Source: Gammaproteobacteria bacterium (GTDB lineage: Bacteria; Pseudomonadota; Gammaproteobacteria; Pseudomonadales; Pseudohongiellaceae). Taken from it: a stretch of DNA of 6,413 nt. A program made the position numbers and the translations under genes. Each line of letters opens with the position of its first letter. The stretch's first letter is position 1. This document shows, piece after piece, positions 5,197 to 6,413 of this stretch. The notes under the pieces were generated by a model that searched no databases, was not told the DNA's origin, and saw only the letters and a program-made list of their open reading frames with translations. The stretch is taken from positions 37,867 through 44,279 of the forward strand of contig PBHS01000016.1 of the NCBI GenBank assembly GCA_002719575.1. The letters run 5' to 3'.

Positions 5197-6413
5197 CAAT
5201 CATTATGAATATCTGCAACGAGATTCTGCTGCCTCGCAAATTTCTTCTTGTTTTTCTTAGCCAATTTCGCTGCGTCATTTCGAACCAGCTCTAAACGTTT
5301 AAGATAAACTTCATCAACATCTCCGGTTATATATTCACCGTCAAATACTGAACATTCAAAGCGATTTAGTTCGGGATTGCCCTCGGCAGCAGCAGCAATC
5401 AAGTCATCAAGGTCCTGGTAAATAAGCCAGTCAGCGCCTATCTGCGCCTCAACCTCTTGATCACTTTTCCCGGCCGCAATAAGCTCGGTGGCAGCCGGCA
5501 TGTCGATCCCGTAGACGTTCGGATAACGGATTGCCGGTGCAGCTGACGCAAAATAGACTTTTTGTGCGCCAGCATCGCGAGCCATTTGAATAATTTGCTT
5601 ACAGGTTGTTCCTCGAACAATAGAGTCGTCCACCAGAAGAACATTTTTCCCTTTGAATTCCAATTCAATCGCGTTTAACTTTTGCGTGACTGATTTATGA
5701 CGCTGCTTTTGTCCGGGCATTATAAAAGTACGTCCGATATAACGATTTTTAACAAAACCCTCACGATACTTAATGCCGAGATGGTTAGCCAATTCAAGAG
5801 CAGAAGTTCTACTAGTGTCGGGTATCGGAATCACGACATCGATGTCATGATCAAAGCACAATCGCCTTACTTTCTCAGCCAAGCGCTGGCCCATGCGTAA
5901 GCGGGCTTTATAGACTGAAATACTGTCCATTAAAGAGTCCGGGCGAGCAAAGTAAACATGCTCAAAAATACAGGGGGTATGGATGCCAGGCTCACCGCAC
6001 ACCTTGGTGTGCAGATTACCGTGAACGTCGATATAAACCGCCTCTCCTGGAGCAACATCGCGTTCAACCGTAAAACCCTGGGAATCTAAAGCAACGCTTT
6101 CAGAGGCAATCATGTATTCCTTCTGGCCATTAGTTGTGCGAGAGCCAAAAATCAGCGGCCGTATGCCATTTAAGTCACGAAACCCAAGTATCCCGTATCC
6201 CGTTATCATGACAACTGCGGCATAGCCCCCGCGACAGCGCTTATGGACACCTGCGACCGATGAAAAGATATCCTCCGGTCTCGGTTCGATCTGTTTCTTC
6301 TGAGACAACTCATGAGCGAAGATATTTAGCAGGACTTCTGAGTCTGAGTCGGTATTCATGTGGCGCAGATCAGTTTTATAAAGTTCGCGATTCAGATCCG
6401 ATGTATTTGTCAG
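5196..6413 (-). CDS. purF: Amidophosphoribosyltransferase PurF (N-terminus outside window)
   Basis: The enzyme transfers ammonia from glutamine to PRPP to make phosphoribosylamine, the committed step of purine synthesis in the cytoplasm. The frame is open up to the last base: LTNTSDLNRELYKTDLRH precedes the first internal Met (at 6359), matching the E. coli LTN...RRHINT segment. 405 residues are visible and about 100 N-terminal ones, including the catalytic Cys and its loop, are missing only because the window ends. Visible marks are TDSDSE and SESVALD of the glutaminase domain, the PRTase flexible loop RYIGRTFIMPGQ, the PRPP-binding loop VLLVDDSIVRGTT (5604-5642), and FECSVFDGEY near the end. 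The C-terminus is Lys-rich. It is convergent with yciH; in many gammaproteobacteria cvpA lies upstream of purF, which would be beyond 6413. No key residue in the visible part appears changed. Confidence 0.97.
   Translation of the reverse strand: MTNTSDLNRELYKTDLRHMNTDSDSEVLLNIFAHELSQKKQIEPRPEDIFSSVAGVHKRCRGGYAAVVMITGYGILGFRDLNGIRPLIFGSRTTNGQKEYMIASESVALDSQGFTVERDVAPGEAVYIDVHGNLHTKVCGEPGIHTPCIFEHVYFARPDSLMDSISVYKARLRMGQRLAEKVRRLCFDHDIDVVIPIPDTSRTSALELANHLGIKYREGFVKNRYIGRTFIMPGQKQRHKSVTQKLNAIELEFKGKNVLLVDDSIVRGTTCKQIIQMARDAGAQKVYFASAAPAIRYPNVYGIDMPAATELIAAGKSDQEVEAQIGADWLIYQDLDDLIAAAAEGNPELNRFECSVFDGEYITGDVDEVYLKRLELVRNDAAKLAKKNKKKFARQQNLVADIHND

Noticed and set aside
5196..6359. A shorter purF starting at the Met at 6357-6359
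   Set aside because: The frame continues without a stop to the window end and the extra residues match PurF, so that Met is internal and the gene is merely cut by the window.

Overview
The window looks like a chromosomal segment of a gammaproteobacterium with moderate GC content. The evidence is a von Willebrand factor A (VWA)/BatD membrane cluster of the gammaproteobacterial type, in which BatB carries a TPR extension; a YciH/SUI1-type protein with an N-terminal cysteine cluster; and a PurF close to the enterobacterial protein. A marine or environmental lineage is possible, but the sequence alone does not settle it.

Layout. Positions 1-4357 (+) hold the 3' part of a Bat (Bacteroides aerotolerance-like) operon: batA with its 5' end outside the window, a batB-batC fusion, and batD. 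These reading frames overlap by a few bases, so they are almost certainly co-transcribed and translationally coupled. After 70 bases comes a small SUI1/YciH-like gene (4428-4778, +). A 417-base region (4779-5195) contains no recognisable gene; it holds a good sigma-70-like promoter on the + strand, a hairpin, and a 46-codon minus-strand ORF whose ATG overlaps the purF stop codon. The rest (5196-6413, -) is purF, convergent with the other genes and cut by the window end, so its N-terminal catalytic cysteine region lies outside.

How the genes work together. BatA and BatB are inner-membrane proteins with VWA domains that probably bind a metal ion. BatD is an exported, single-pass membrane protein with long periplasmic Ig-like domains. 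Such sets normally accompany a MoxR AAA+ ATPase and a DUF58 protein, which would lie upstream of the window, and are linked to envelope stress or assembly of membrane complexes; the exact role is not settled. The YciH-like protein (ribosome-associated family) and PurF (first step of purine synthesis) have no evident functional link to the Bat proteins.

I see no clearly new multi-gene system. The points most worth a second look are the signal-peptide-like segment embedded in the BatB-BatC fusion, the small ORF coupled to purF, and the orphan promoter between the convergent genes.
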